Assembly: GCA_001801425.1 (NCBI GenBank)
Contig: MGXR01000015.1
Location: 23,348-87,347, forward strand
Origin: Gammaproteobacteria bacterium RIFCSPHIGHO2_02_FULL_42_43
GTDB lineage: Bacteria; Pseudomonadota; Gammaproteobacteria; Coxiellales; Coxiellaceae
Direction: 5' to 3'
DNA: 64,000 nt
The notes beneath the pieces are model-generated. The model saw only the letters and a list, made by a program, of their open reading frames with translations, was not told where the DNA came from and did not search any database. Numbering within the stretch: the stretch's first letter is position 1; each line of letters starts with the position of its first letter. Of the stretch, positions 50,326-59,604 are shown piece after piece. The position numbers and the translations under genes were made by a program.

Positions 50326-50766
50326 ATGGCCGTCAAAAAAATATATAAACATGTGTTAGTCGCTGTGGATTTATCAAAGCACAGCGAAAAAATCGTCGCA
50401 CGCGCTAGCCAAATTGCCACAGCAAATCGCGCCAAACTCAGCATCGTGCACACACTCCAACACGCGCCCATTGCTTACGGTGGCGAATTTTCCATCCCCA
50501 TTGATGTTGAATTTAATCAAACCATGCAAAAACAAGCGAAAAAACATCTCTGCAAAATTGCCAAGAAATATCACATCACTGATCGTTTTCAATTTTTAGA
50601 AAATGGCTCGGTGCACACAGCAGTCAATCAAGTTGCCAAAAAAATGAAGGCGGATTTGATTGTGATCGGTGCGCATGAGCATCACGGTCTTGGCATGTTT
50701 TTGGGTTCGCAAGCCAATGCGATTTTGCATGGCGCCACACGCGATGTATTAGTCGTTCGATTATAA
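50326..50766 (+). CDS. universal stress protein, UspA family
   Basis: 146 aa. Start YKHVLVAVDLSKHSEKIV, C-terminal ATP-type motif LIVIGAHEHHGLGMFLGSQANAILH then DVLVVRL. GGAG seven bases before the ATG. It lies 18 bases after rsmA and may be co-transcribed. Confidence 0.9.
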   Translation: MAVKKIYKHVLVAVDLSKHSEKIVARASQIATANRAKLSIVHTLQHAPIAYGGEFSIPIDVEFNQTMQKQAKKHLCKIAKKYHITDRFQFLENGSVHTAVNQVAKKMKADLIVIGAHEHHGLGMFLGSQANAILHGATRDVLVVRL

Positions 50767-50782
50767 ATGAGGGGATGAGTAG

Positions 50783-50943
50783 TTCCCGCTCTGAAAGTTG
50801 ATTAACTTAAATTTTCAGATTTGAGGTGAGATTGAATGATAATTTGGCGAGAAAAGCGGAGTTGACACGTCAGTCAATGAGCATTTTCGAGTTAAATTAT
50901 CATTCAATATCACCCAAAGATGAAAATTTTTTTGAAAATAGAA
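50783..50943. repeat. ~160-bp palindromic element, family B, copy 2
   Basis: Begins ttcccgctctga 16 bases after the stop codon at 50766; arms gaatgataattt and aaattatcattc; apex ttgac/gtcaa. The right end is eroded. It separates the stress-protein gene from the S49 peptidase. Confidence 0.9.
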
Positions 50944-50960
50944 AAAGATGAGGAAATGAT

Positions 50961-51905
50961 ATGAGTGATGCGATGAATGATAAATCCACGCTAGAAGTAA
51001 CGTTAGTGCGCTCTTTAATTTCAGAACAAAGATCCATGCGTCGCTGGAAAAATATTCGCTTTTTCACCTGGATTATTTTTTTTCTGATTGCATTATTAAC
51101 ATTACTTCTGCCACCCGTAATGCATGAACCGCGTGAAGATGGATTTGGAAAACCTTATATTTCATTGCTGCATTTAGATGGCACCATCATGCCAGACAAG
51201 TCATTTTCAGCAGAAAAAGTCATCCCGGAATTAATTGCCGCTTTCAAAGATAAAGGATCGAAAGGAGTTGTGCTGCTGATTAATTCTCCGGGTGGTAGCC
51301 CCGTGCAAGCATCTATTATTCACGACAAAATTATTCAACTGAAAAATAAATATCACAAACAAGTGATTGTAGTTGGTGAGGACACGTTAGCATCCGGCGC
51401 TTATTTGGTTGCCACCGCAGCAGACAAAATTTTTGTAAACAAAGATACAGTCGCGGGATCCATCGGTGTCATCATGGAAGGATTTGGTTTTGAAAATGCG
51501 ATTGCCAAAATTGGCGTCACGCGTCGCGTATTTACCGCAGGCGATAACAAAGATCGTTTGGATGCATTCACCGCGATGAAACCCGCTGACAAAGAAAAAA
51601 TCGATAAAATTCTAGATGCCGTGCACGATGATTTTATCAACGATGTGAAAGAAGGTCGCGGCAATAGATTGACGGGAGATCCTAAAGAATTATTTTCTGG
51701 AGATTTTTGGACAGGAACACAAGCAGTTAAATTGGGATTGGCGGATGGCACTGCAACGGTGTGGCAAGCCATGCAATCGACCTTTAACACATCCCATTAC
51801 CGCGACTACACGCCGCGTCCTTCGTTTTGGGAATCGGTTGCGAAAGATGTTGCGATGGAAATGCATTTGCCGATCGGCGTGAAGCTGCAGGCGATATTAA
51901 AATAA
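50961..51905 (+). CDS. S49 family signal-peptide peptidase (SppA-like)
   Basis: 314 aa. One N-terminal membrane segment (FFTWIIFFLIALLTLLL) anchors a periplasmic Ser-Lys protease: VLLINSPGGSPVQA, catalytic Ser in LASGAYLVATAADKIF, GSIGVIM and a Lys in AGDNKDRLDAF. Single-domain form, as in bacilli and many proteobacteria. Degrades leader peptides after secretion. Confidence 0.92.
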   Translation: MSDAMNDKSTLEVTLVRSLISEQRSMRRWKNIRFFTWIIFFLIALLTLLLPPVMHEPREDGFGKPYISLLHLDGTIMPDKSFSAEKVIPELIAAFKDKGSKGVVLLINSPGGSPVQASIIHDKIIQLKNKYHKQVIVVGEDTLASGAYLVATAADKIFVNKDTVAGSIGVIMEGFGFENAIAKIGVTRRVFTAGDNKDRLDAFTAMKPADKEKIDKILDAVHDDFINDVKEGRGNRLTGDPKELFSGDFWTGTQAVKLGLADGTATVWQAMQSTFNTSHYRDYTPRPSFWESVAKDVAMEMHLPIGVKLQAILK

Positions 51906-52013
51906 CGCACTTGCTTCACAATGCTGCGCATTGTTGCGCGCGTGCTTCTGATGTTTTGTGTTAACCCACAGAAGCGCGCGCGAAGTGTGGCGAAGCTACA
52001 CGGAGCAAGTGCG
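51906..52013. repeat. 108-bp nested inverted repeat
   Basis: Outer arms cgcacttgct and agcaagtgcg; inner arms cgcgcgtgcttctg and cagaagcgcgcgcg. Starts at the base after the S49 peptidase stop. The words cacttgcttc and tgcgcgcg are shared with the right half of family A. Confidence 0.85.
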
Positions 52014-52061
52014 TGGAAAAAGTTAAGGATCGCGCCAAGATGAAGATGCCAGTTGCGGGAG

Positions 52062-53405
52062 TTATTTCATGCACGATCCTAAGTACCGCTCAATCTGACT
52101 GCAAAGATAATACGGCAAATTCAATAATTGAAATTCTTTTCCGCTGGGTGTCTTTAATGTGTCACGCTGAATTTTCCCGGCGTACAAACGAATTGCTGTT
52201 CCATGATTAGCAGTTTCCATAAATTGCATCAGAGATCTTAAGCGACCTGTTGCAGCCGATTTTACTTCAATCGGAATTAAATATTTTTCAAAAGGAATCA
52301 CATAATCCACTTCTGCTGATGATTGTGATTTTTCTCTCACCCAAAATTTAAGAGGCTGCTGTATTCTTGGATGCACCGTTAATAATTCTTGCCCCACCAT
52401 ATTTTCAATCATTCTTCCATTGTAAATCGCGTTTAAATCGGTCACGTTAAAATAGTATTGTTGCAATCCTGCTGCGTGATTAACGATACCAATATCTAAA
52501 AATTGCAAACGCGGCGATTTTTTATGATCTGTTTCTGCAGGTGGTGTGGTTTGCGTTGTTGGATACAGTAATTTAATCAGCATTGCTTTTTCAAGTAAGC
52601 GCAACGCTTCGCTCATTTCACGTGACTGATAACTGGATTGTCCAAAACCATGAAAATGAATACGAATACCTGCGGATAACGGTGCATGAGCAATCGCATG
52701 TCGAATGATGGGCACACTATTTTTATTGGGCGCGTATTTTTCTACGTCGTCCATAAATCCAATCATTAATTCTTCGTAAATAAAATTGCTATCGATAATA
52801 CTTTTATTTTTCAAAAATGCTTTTACTGCAGCAGGCATTCCACCCACTAACGCATACTGATGAAATAAATGTAATAATTTTTGATGCGCGAAATCAGGGC
52901 ATGGATGTTGTTGTAGCATGGTTAATGCTTCTGATTCATTGGCTGCCGATAAATATTCCGCAAAAGAAAGTGGGTACATAAATAAATATTCAACACGCCC
53001 CACGGGAAAGCTCAAATGCTTATCAATCACGGTTTCTAATAACGATCCCGCAGCAACCACATGAATGTCATTTCTTTTTTCAAAAAAATATCGCAAATAA
53101 TTCGCAGCGCTGGGGCAGCTTTGAATTTCATCGATAAATAATAATACTGTTTCCTGTTGCTGCGTGGGTTTTTTGAGATGAAAACGAATAGCTTGAATCA
53201 ATTCATCAATTGAAAAGTCTTGCTCAAATAAATCACGATCTGCTTTGATATCAAGATTCAGCGCTAAAAAACAGGTGTAGTATTTTGAAAAAATTTCTAC
53301 CGCCGTTGTTTTACCCACTTGTCTCGCACCCCGTAAAATTAATGGCTTTCGATCCGATTTTTGGGACCAATCTGTAAGTGATTGATTAATAATTCGATTA
53401 AACAT
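52062..53405 (-). CDS. AAA_14 ATPase with DUF4143 (copy 3)
   Basis: 447 aa. Walker A GARQVGKTTAVE, Walker B LLFIDEIQSCP, sensor VVAAGSLLE, family motif SFPVGRVEYLFMYPLSFAEYL, YALVGGMPAAV. The C-terminal domain has SAEVDYVIPFEKY and LIPIEVKSA, a PD-(D/E)xK-like pattern. Closest in motif detail to the copy at 28096. Preceded by its own pair of direct repeats. Function unknown. Confidence 0.85.
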   Translation of the reverse strand: MFNRIINQSLTDWSQKSDRKPLILRGARQVGKTTAVEIFSKYYTCFLALNLDIKADRDLFEQDFSIDELIQAIRFHLKKPTQQQETVLLFIDEIQSCPSAANYLRYFFEKRNDIHVVAAGSLLETVIDKHLSFPVGRVEYLFMYPLSFAEYLSAANESEALTMLQQHPCPDFAHQKLLHLFHQYALVGGMPAAVKAFLKNKSIIDSNFIYEELMIGFMDDVEKYAPNKNSVPIIRHAIAHAPLSAGIRIHFHGFGQSSYQSREMSEALRLLEKAMLIKLLYPTTQTTPPAETDHKKSPRLQFLDIGIVNHAAGLQQYYFNVTDLNAIYNGRMIENMVGQELLTVHPRIQQPLKFWVREKSQSSAEVDYVIPFEKYLIPIEVKSAATGRLRSLMQFMETANHGTAIRLYAGKIQRDTLKTPSGKEFQLLNLPYYLCSQIERYLGSCMK

Positions 53406-53421
53406 TGTATTGTCTATTTTT

Positions 53422-53474
53422 TCACAGAATAAGGGTATTTTATGTCAAAATATGTCACAAAACAAGGGTATTTC
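53422..53474 (-). promoter_or_regulatory. paired 20-bp direct repeats upstream of an ATPase gene
   Basis: On the plus strand tcacagaataagggtatttt (53422-53441) and tcacaaaacaagggtatttc (53455-53474) match at 17 of 20 positions and repeat every 33 bases. A TTGACA on the minus strand lies between them. Likely regulator sites, analogous in layout to 28027-28087. Confidence 0.5.
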
Positions 53475-53499
53475 GTGATAAAAAACGCACCGATTTCCA

Positions 53500-55239
53500 T
53501 CAGCGCCTGGAATATGTTAGCGAAAAACTAGGCTCGGTTTGAGGCGCGGGAGGAAACATTGGATTGCTCGTTTCTTTGCCGTCTTCAGTCGCGTAATCCC
53601 AATCTGCATTCGCCGCAACCTCTTCCCAATCCGATAGATTGGATGCACGCACAGGTTCTACACTCACACAGAGTGGCCATTGACAATCATCCGCTTTCTT
53701 CGTTTGACGGGAATTCAAGAGAGTTTCCCAACCATTTAATTTACGTTGAAGATACGCTACAAAATCTTCGTTACGCAATAAAGCAATTAAAATAATCACA
53801 GCGCCTTTAGGTGTGCCGGATAATAATGCTGAAAAATCTAACACCGATTTACTGCGCTTCTTGACAAAACTGGTCGCTTCTACTGCGCCTGTTTGCACAC
53901 TACCAAAGCCGCCAATTGCATTGATTGCTTTAATGAGACGTGACACATTCAGCCGTGTCATTTGCTGAAAAACCGCAACAACAGGCGACAGCACATTCAA
54001 GAAAAATCCCGCGGCAAGCGCGCTATTTTGGATTGGCAAAAAATACAGTTCGTAGGTTTCTGCAATCGTGCTCCCCAATAAAATATATTTTCTAGCGCGC
54101 AAAATGGCATTGCATTGTTCAACCACTTTTCTCAGCGTTGCCGGCCAATACAATTTCAAAATAGAATCATTGGCTAACAATTCTAAATCACGATACATGC
54201 GCGGCAATACAATACTCAGCAATTGTTGCGTTCGACGATGCTTGTAAAAATTTTTTATTTTGATAATGCGTTGCTGACACGCCATCTGATACTCTGGATT
54301 ATTTTTCGCTACAGATGCCATGTGATCCAGCCAGCGAATCAAACCAGGAATCAGTAAATCAACAATGCATCCAACAATCGCGCGCACAACACTGAGCGGC
54401 TCGTATGCGCTATATGTGGCTTTCGCCACTGCCGGCGGAAAATGCATGTGATTCGTAAGCGCTATGAAATACAACAATGTCACCGCATTAACGTAACGAT
54501 GCATATCACTGCGCGTCACACCAGGAATTGCTGTAAATGCCGACGCTACTATTTGCGTCGTCATATAGTGCCAAAATCCAATCGCTGCCAACAATCCGGG
54601 GTATTGCAAAAAATATTCGGCACGATGCCGATCACACAAACGTTCTTCCGGCACTGGGTGATTGGCCAATCGATATTCCACAATGACTTGTGCGCTCAGC
54701 AATGCACGCAACACAGTCGCCACAGTCACACCCACCCACGGTATCCATTCCATCATCCACAACATAAAAAGTTGCACGATGTAAACAAGTAGTGTGCGAA
54801 TTTCACCTTTAATTAATCGCGCCGTGGTACACGACTTACAAATATTTTCTTGAGGTAATTTTCTAAATTGCTGCGCATGTTTGAAAGCGTCTGAGTACCC
54901 CAACTGCAAAATAGAAGTGTGCGCAAACAATCTTAAGTACTGACGACGAACGACAGTCATCGCCACGAAACCGACCACATAAAAATACGCAAGGTCAGTT
55001 AGCGATGAATCTTCTGTTTCATTTTTGGATGTAACAAGATAACTATAAACCGCTTGTGTTAGCGCGATTGGCAGTAAGTCCTGTAATACAATCCGGAAGG
55101 TGTTGGAAAAAATGGGCGGCGCTTCGGCATGCGAAATCGTCCTTCCCAGAAAAGACGGCACGGCACCAAAAATACGTTGCGTGTGGCACCACGAAAGCCA
55201 TGCCAACTGCGTACATTGTTGTTGAATTTCCTGACGCAT
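53500..55239 (-). CDS. large orphan membrane protein
   Basis: 579 aa from the ATG at 55239 (GGAAAG upstream; the frame is open to GTG 55272). Not recognised. At least four to six hydrophobic segments (YFYVVGFVAMTVV, LVYIVQLFMLWMM, VILIALL and others). Between them a possible metal site: NICKSCTT and, about 60 residues on, LCDRHRAEY. The C-terminal ~80 residues are acidic, aromatic and proline-containing (DWEEVAANADWDYATEDGKE). No known transporter motif. An inner-membrane protein or a membrane-inserting secreted effector are both possible. Confidence 0.6.
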   Translation of the reverse strand: MRQEIQQQCTQLAWLSWCHTQRIFGAVPSFLGRTISHAEAPPIFSNTFRIVLQDLLPIALTQAVYSYLVTSKNETEDSSLTDLAYFYVVGFVAMTVVRRQYLRLFAHTSILQLGYSDAFKHAQQFRKLPQENICKSCTTARLIKGEIRTLLVYIVQLFMLWMMEWIPWVGVTVATVLRALLSAQVIVEYRLANHPVPEERLCDRHRAEYFLQYPGLLAAIGFWHYMTTQIVASAFTAIPGVTRSDMHRYVNAVTLLYFIALTNHMHFPPAVAKATYSAYEPLSVVRAIVGCIVDLLIPGLIRWLDHMASVAKNNPEYQMACQQRIIKIKNFYKHRRTQQLLSIVLPRMYRDLELLANDSILKLYWPATLRKVVEQCNAILRARKYILLGSTIAETYELYFLPIQNSALAAGFFLNVLSPVVAVFQQMTRLNVSRLIKAINAIGGFGSVQTGAVEATSFVKKRSKSVLDFSALLSGTPKGAVIILIALLRNEDFVAYLQRKLNGWETLLNSRQTKKADDCQWPLCVSVEPVRASNLSDWEEVAANADWDYATEDGKETSNPMFPPAPQTEPSFSLTYSRR

Positions 55240-55272
55240 CGGTACTTTCCATCCATTCTTACCATAATACAC

Positions 55273-55456
55273 GGTAATTTAGCCCCTTGTCAGCGTCTGC
55301 AACGTACAGTAAATAAGACATAACTGATTGATTTTTCGAATATACAACTAAAAATAAAATGGAAAATGCACCAACTGTAACCTATGCTGGAGGTATCAAG
55401 GTTGATAAAGCGTGGTATACGGACGGGATACCGAAAAATGAACGGGGGATATTGAT
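55273..55456. other. intergenic region between divergent orphan and pilin genes
   Basis: 184 bases. I see no repeat or RNA. The sequence aacgggggatattgat includes GGGGGA eight bases before the pilin start. Confidence 0.5.
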
Positions 55457-55891
55457 ATGAAAAACAAAAGAAAATCGCGCGGGTTCTTCATCGTGGAAGT
55501 GTTGATAGTACTCGTGATCGCAGCGGTTTTAACACTGATCTTTCTACCTAACCTGCAACAATACGTCAATCGGGCGAAATTTGCAGATGTGGGCAGACAG
55601 GCTGCTGCGTTAAAGCCCGCTGTAGAGTTGTGCATCCACTCAAATAGCCCAATGTCTACAACGGGATGTAGTGGTAACGCTAAGGGAATACCTGCTGATA
55701 ATGCTGCATTAAACAAAGGTTCAGTTAAGGGATATGCGGTAGCAGCTGGGATAATTACAGTGACCGGAGATGGTGCTAAGCTCGGCACTGCCACAGATCC
55801 AAACCTCACGTTAACGCCTGCGGTTGATGCTACAACCGGTACGGTAACATGGACAAAGAGTGGTACTTGCGAAGGAGCTGGTCTGTGCTAA
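55457..55891 (+). CDS. type IV pilin (PilA-like)
   Basis: 144 aa. Short basic leader KNKRKSRG, cleavage before FFIVEVLIVLVIAAVLT with Glu5, then the N-terminal helix and a small globular domain with two Cys pairs (CIHSNSPMSTTGC, CEGAGLC). The final pair forms the D-loop typical of major pilins. Substrate of the PilT motor and of prepilin peptidase. Ended by a terminator 24 bases on. It sits back to back with gspH rather than in a pil cluster. Confidence 0.88.
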   Translation: MKNKRKSRGFFIVEVLIVLVIAAVLTLIFLPNLQQYVNRAKFADVGRQAAALKPAVELCIHSNSPMSTTGCSGNAKGIPADNAALNKGSVKGYAVAAGIITVTGDGAKLGTATDPNLTLTPAVDATTGTVTWTKSGTCEGAGLC

Positions 55892-55915
55892 TCGGATCTT
55901 TGAAATGGATTTTAT

Positions 55916-55943
55916 CAAGAGCCTCAACTGAGGCTCTTTTTTT
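55916..55943 (+). terminator. rho-independent terminator of the pilin gene
   Basis: Stem agagcctca/tgaggctct with a short loop and seven T. Its T-run runs into the gspH stop codon on the other strand. Confidence 0.92.
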
Positions 55944-56454
55944 ATTCACTCGCTACCGCTCCATTCCCCTGCACGCTCAACACAAATTGCTGTTTGTCTC
56001 CCGACAATTTCACAGAAAATGCTGTCACAGAACCGTTCGGTAAAAATAAAATAGTGGGCACTGCTGCTGTTTTATTTTTCTCATCAAAATGCGCAATCGA
56101 TAACACATGCACGTGAAAGACATTATGAAATGCTGTCGGGTTTGACAAACTACGCGCCGCCAAGCGATGCCAAGTGCCTTGCGTTTGATTCCACGGCAAT
56201 TGATATTGATAAAATTGATAACCGTTTGCGTTAATTCCCAATCCCAATGCCGTCGATGTCAAAATGGATTGTTGATGTGCGGCTTGAATCGCACGCGAAA
56301 AAGTATTGATGATCATTTTTTCTCGACGCCCGCGACCAAATTGCCCAAAAGCAAGCACCGTCACTGCGGTGATAATCGCAATAATAACGAGAACAACAAG
56401 AATTTCGATTAAAGTAAAACCCGATGAGCGAACGCGCGATCTACTGCTCAACAT
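55942..56454 (-). CDS. gspH: GspH, type II secretion minor pseudopilin
   Basis: 170 aa from the ATG at 56454. Prepilin signal SSGFTLIEILVVLVIIAII with Gly at -1 and Glu5, followed by the GspH domain (NTFSRAIQAAHQQSILTS, FLPNGSVTAFSV). The last codons (AVASE) come from a 15-base match to the family A repeat at 55947-55961. Overlaps gspG by 14 bases. Confidence 0.88.
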   Translation of the reverse strand: MLSSRSRVRSSGFTLIEILVVLVIIAIITAVTVLAFGQFGRGRREKMIINTFSRAIQAAHQQSILTSTALGLGINANGYQFYQYQLPWNQTQGTWHRLAARSLSNPTAFHNVFHVHVLSIAHFDEKNKTAAVPTILFLPNGSVTAFSVKLSGDKQQFVLSVQGNGAVASE

Positions 56455-56872
56455 CCCAATTTCCAATGGGTTGTTTCGGATTAGTATCTGGCGGGCCATC
56501 TGACCAAATATCAATGCTACCGTGTTTTCCTGGACGCAGATAATGATACGGTTGTTGCCAAGGATCGAGCGGAATCTTTTTCAAATATCCACCGGAAGTC
56601 CAATTACTCGGCACCGGCGAACTATCAGGCTTTTTCACGAGTGCAGCAATACCTTGACTCGTCGACGGATAAAAACCATTATCCAATTTGTATAACGCCA
56701 TCGCATTTTGTATCGACAAAATATCTTGTTGCACTGCAGTCAAGCGCGCTTGCTCGGGGCGTTGCAAAATACGCGGAACAATAATTGCCGCTAAAATAGC
56801 AATGATCATAACCACCACCATCACTTCAATCAACGTAAACGCACGCGATTTTATTTTCATTGAATGCATCAT
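56441..56872 (-). CDS. gspG: GspG, type II secretion major pseudopilin
   Basis: 143 aa from the ATG at 56872 (GAGGAAAAG upstream). Prepilin leader ends KIKSRA before FTLIEVMVVVMIIAILAAI: the residue at -1 is Ala, where Gly is almost universal. The T2SG domain is standard: YKLDNGFYPSTSQGI, PLDPWQQPYHYLRPG and the Ca-site region IDIWSDGPPD. Confidence 0.95.
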   Translation of the reverse strand: MMHSMKIKSRAFTLIEVMVVVMIIAILAAIIVPRILQRPEQARLTAVQQDILSIQNAMALYKLDNGFYPSTSQGIAALVKKPDSSPVPSNWTSGGYLKKIPLDPWQQPYHYLRPGKHGSIDIWSDGPPDTNPKQPIGNWDVEQ

Positions 56873-56882
56873 ATTCTTTTCC

Positions 56883-58109
56883 TCACGACACTTGATCCAG
56901 CGCAAATATCGGCAACATAATTGCCAAAACGATATATAATACGATACCACCCATTACAATAATCATGAAGGGTTCAAACAACGTCAACACGGTTTGAATT
57001 AACCCCTCCACATCTTTTTCCAAATAATTGGCGGATTTTTCCAACATCGCATCGATTTGCCCGCTTGCTTCACCACTTGCCACTAAATGAATAAACATCG
57101 GCGCGAAAAAATTTGTTTTGTGCAGCGCGATATGAATCGGACTTCCTTCGCGCACTTTCACAATCGCCTCTTCAATTTTTTCCGACATGGGAATAGGTTT
57201 TACCAATTGACACGCCGCCTGCATGGCTTCCAAAATCGGCACGGATGCCGCATTTAAAATACCGAGCGTTCGACCAAATCGAGCACCATTAATCGTTCTA
57301 ACTGCGCGACCCAACACCGGCAGTTTCAAAATGAGCAGTTGCACTTTGCGACGAAATGATTTTTGCCTAAGCATTCGCATCCAGACGATGATAAAAATAA
57401 TAATTGCAATCAACACATACCAGCCTTGGTGCTGCACAAATTCACTGATGTCAATTAAAATTTTGGTGGAGAGTGGTAACACCTGATTGGTTTGACTAAA
57501 CACCGCAATAATTTTTGGCACGACATAAATCAACAAAAATACGACGATACTAATAGAAACACACATCATCATGATGGGATAAATCATCGCTTGTTTTATT
57601 TTCTGACGAATGTAATGTTGTTTTTCGGTATATTCCGCCAATTGTTCTAACACTAAATCTAATTTTCCTGAACGCTCACCTGCCGCAACCGTTGTGCGAT
57701 ATAATGCAGGAAATGCGCCGGGGAAATCTTGCATGCCATCAGCCAACGAATAACCTTCCAACACTTTTGCGCGCACACCCAATAAAATTTCTTTCGCGGC
57801 TTGTTTTTCTGCCTGTTCTGAAACAGCCGTCAACACTTCATCTACCGGAATACCGGCGTGCAATAGTGTCGCCATTTGTCTTGTTACAAGCGATAAATCC
57901 GATGGGGATAATTTTCGAGAATGAAATTGAAATAATGATTTTTTTTGCGTGGTGGTTTCCGATTTTTTTTCAGAAATAATATCAACAGTGAGCGGCGTTA
58001 ATTGTTTATCGCGTAATTGTTGACGAACGTTGCGCGCAGAATCACCTTCGGCAACGCCTTTGATGCGTTTGCCTTGGGGGTTTAGGGCGGTGTATTGAAA
58101 TGCGGTCAT
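56883..58109 (-). CDS. gspF: GspF, type II secretion inner-membrane platform protein
   Basis: 408 aa, full length. N-terminal FQYTALNPQGKRIKGV, two T2SF repeats (LVTRQMATLLHAGIPVDEVL and FGRTLGILNAASVPILEAM) and three membrane helices. 10 bases from gspG, two from gspE. Confidence 0.96.
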   Translation of the reverse strand: MTAFQYTALNPQGKRIKGVAEGDSARNVRQQLRDKQLTPLTVDIISEKKSETTTQKKSLFQFHSRKLSPSDLSLVTRQMATLLHAGIPVDEVLTAVSEQAEKQAAKEILLGVRAKVLEGYSLADGMQDFPGAFPALYRTTVAAGERSGKLDLVLEQLAEYTEKQHYIRQKIKQAMIYPIMMMCVSISIVVFLLIYVVPKIIAVFSQTNQVLPLSTKILIDISEFVQHQGWYVLIAIIIFIIVWMRMLRQKSFRRKVQLLILKLPVLGRAVRTINGARFGRTLGILNAASVPILEAMQAACQLVKPIPMSEKIEEAIVKVREGSPIHIALHKTNFFAPMFIHLVASGEASGQIDAMLEKSANYLEKDVEGLIQTVLTLFEPFMIIVMGGIVLYIVLAIMLPIFALDQVS

Positions 58110-58111
58110 AA

Positions 58112-59602
58112 TCAGTCCTCTGCAGTGACGCGCAGTACCTCTTCGAGTGTTGTCTCACCCAGCATCACTTTTCGAAAACCATCTTGGCGCATGCTGTCGG
58201 AAAATTGTCGTGCGTGCGCTTCCATGTCTGCTTCGCTGTCATTGCGATGAATCATGGCATGTAATTTTTCATCGATGGCAACCACTTCATAAATACTGGT
58301 GCGACCACGATAACCGGTTTGTCCACACTGATCACAGCCGACTGGAAAATAAATATCAACTGGTGCATTCAAATCAGCAACGCATAATATTTTTTTCATG
58401 GCATCATCCGCTGTTTCTTTTCGTTTGCACTGCGAACACAGCACGCGTACCAACCGTTGTGCTGCAACGCCGATAATGGTTGAAGCTAATAAAAAAGATT
58501 CCGCTCCCATATCACGCAGCCGCGCAATCGCACCAATTGCGGTATTGGTGTGCAATGTCGATAACACCAAATGTCCCGTTAAACTCGCCTGAATCGCCAT
58601 CTCCACCGTTTCCAAATCACGAATTTCACCAACCATCACAATATCGGGATCTTGACGCAAAATCGCACGCAACCCACGCGCAAACGTCATGCCAATTTTG
58701 GTATTCACCTGCGTTTGCCCGATACCCGGCAAATAATATTCGATGGGATCTTCTACGGTTAAAATATTGCGAGACACGTCATTTAATGCCGTTAAAATAG
58801 CGTATAGCGTTGTTGTTTTGCCAGAACCCGTCGGTCCCGTCATTAATAAAATACCGTGCGGCCTTTCAATTAATTTTTTGGTTACTGCTAATGTTTTTTC
58901 GCTCATGCCTAATTTGGTTAAATCTAATGGAGCAGACGCTTGATCCAATAATCGCAACACAATGCGTTCGCCATGCTGTGTTGGAATTGTTGAAACCCGC
59001 ACATCCACCGAACGCCCTGCAATTTTTAATGAAATGCGTCCGTCTTGCGGTAAACGTTTTTCAGCAATATCCAATTTTGACATGACTTTCACGCGCGACG
59101 TTAGTAGCGGCGCCAACGCGCGCGGCGGCTCCAACACTTCGCGCAACACACCGTCAATGCGAAATCGCACCGCCAATTTTTCATTAAATGTTTCAAAATG
59201 AATATCGGATGCGGATTGTTTGATTGCTTGCGTTAAAATCGCATTGATTAAGCGAATCACCGGCGCATCATTTTCAGTTTCCAATAAATCGGTGGTTTTT
59301 GGCATCGATGCCATCATGGTTTGCAAATCAACATCTTCTTCAATGTTGCTCATCGCTGCCATCGCAGAAGAAGTGGTTGTTTCATAGGCGCGCGAAAGCA
59401 GCGCTTCAAAATCATTGCTAGAAACTAAAATAAATCGCAACGGTTTTTGAAAAAAGCGGCGCAATTCAATCAACGTTTCTGGCGTGACGGAATCCAAATA
59501 ACAAATTTCTGCTTGATTTTTATCTTCAGATTTTAAAAATACGCGATGACGTTTGGCAAATTGAAACGGTAAGCGGCGTGCTGAATGAATTTCTGTGTTC
59601 AT
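58112..59602 (-). CDS. gspE: GspE, type II secretion ATPase
   Basis: 496 aa. Walker A TGPTGSGKTTTLYAIL, Asp box VEDPIEYYLPG, Walker B DIVMVGEIRDLETVE, His box LSTLHTNTA, and a zinc-binding CSQCKRK...GCDQCGQTG module. Powers pseudopilus assembly. Starts two bases after gspD. Confidence 0.97.
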   Translation of the reverse strand: MNTEIHSARRLPFQFAKRHRVFLKSEDKNQAEICYLDSVTPETLIELRRFFQKPLRFILVSSNDFEALLSRAYETTTSSAMAAMSNIEEDVDLQTMMASMPKTTDLLETENDAPVIRLINAILTQAIKQSASDIHFETFNEKLAVRFRIDGVLREVLEPPRALAPLLTSRVKVMSKLDIAEKRLPQDGRISLKIAGRSVDVRVSTIPTQHGERIVLRLLDQASAPLDLTKLGMSEKTLAVTKKLIERPHGILLMTGPTGSGKTTTLYAILTALNDVSRNILTVEDPIEYYLPGIGQTQVNTKIGMTFARGLRAILRQDPDIVMVGEIRDLETVEMAIQASLTGHLVLSTLHTNTAIGAIARLRDMGAESFLLASTIIGVAAQRLVRVLCSQCKRKETADDAMKKILCVADLNAPVDIYFPVGCDQCGQTGYRGRTSIYEVVAIDEKLHAMIHRNDSEADMEAHARQFSDSMRQDGFRKVMLGETTLEEVLRVTAED

Positions 59603-59604
59603 AC

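Noticed and set aside
52013..52210. 65-codon plus-strand ORF
   Set aside because: Lies opposite the C-terminus of the AAA_14 gene and begins in a palindrome.
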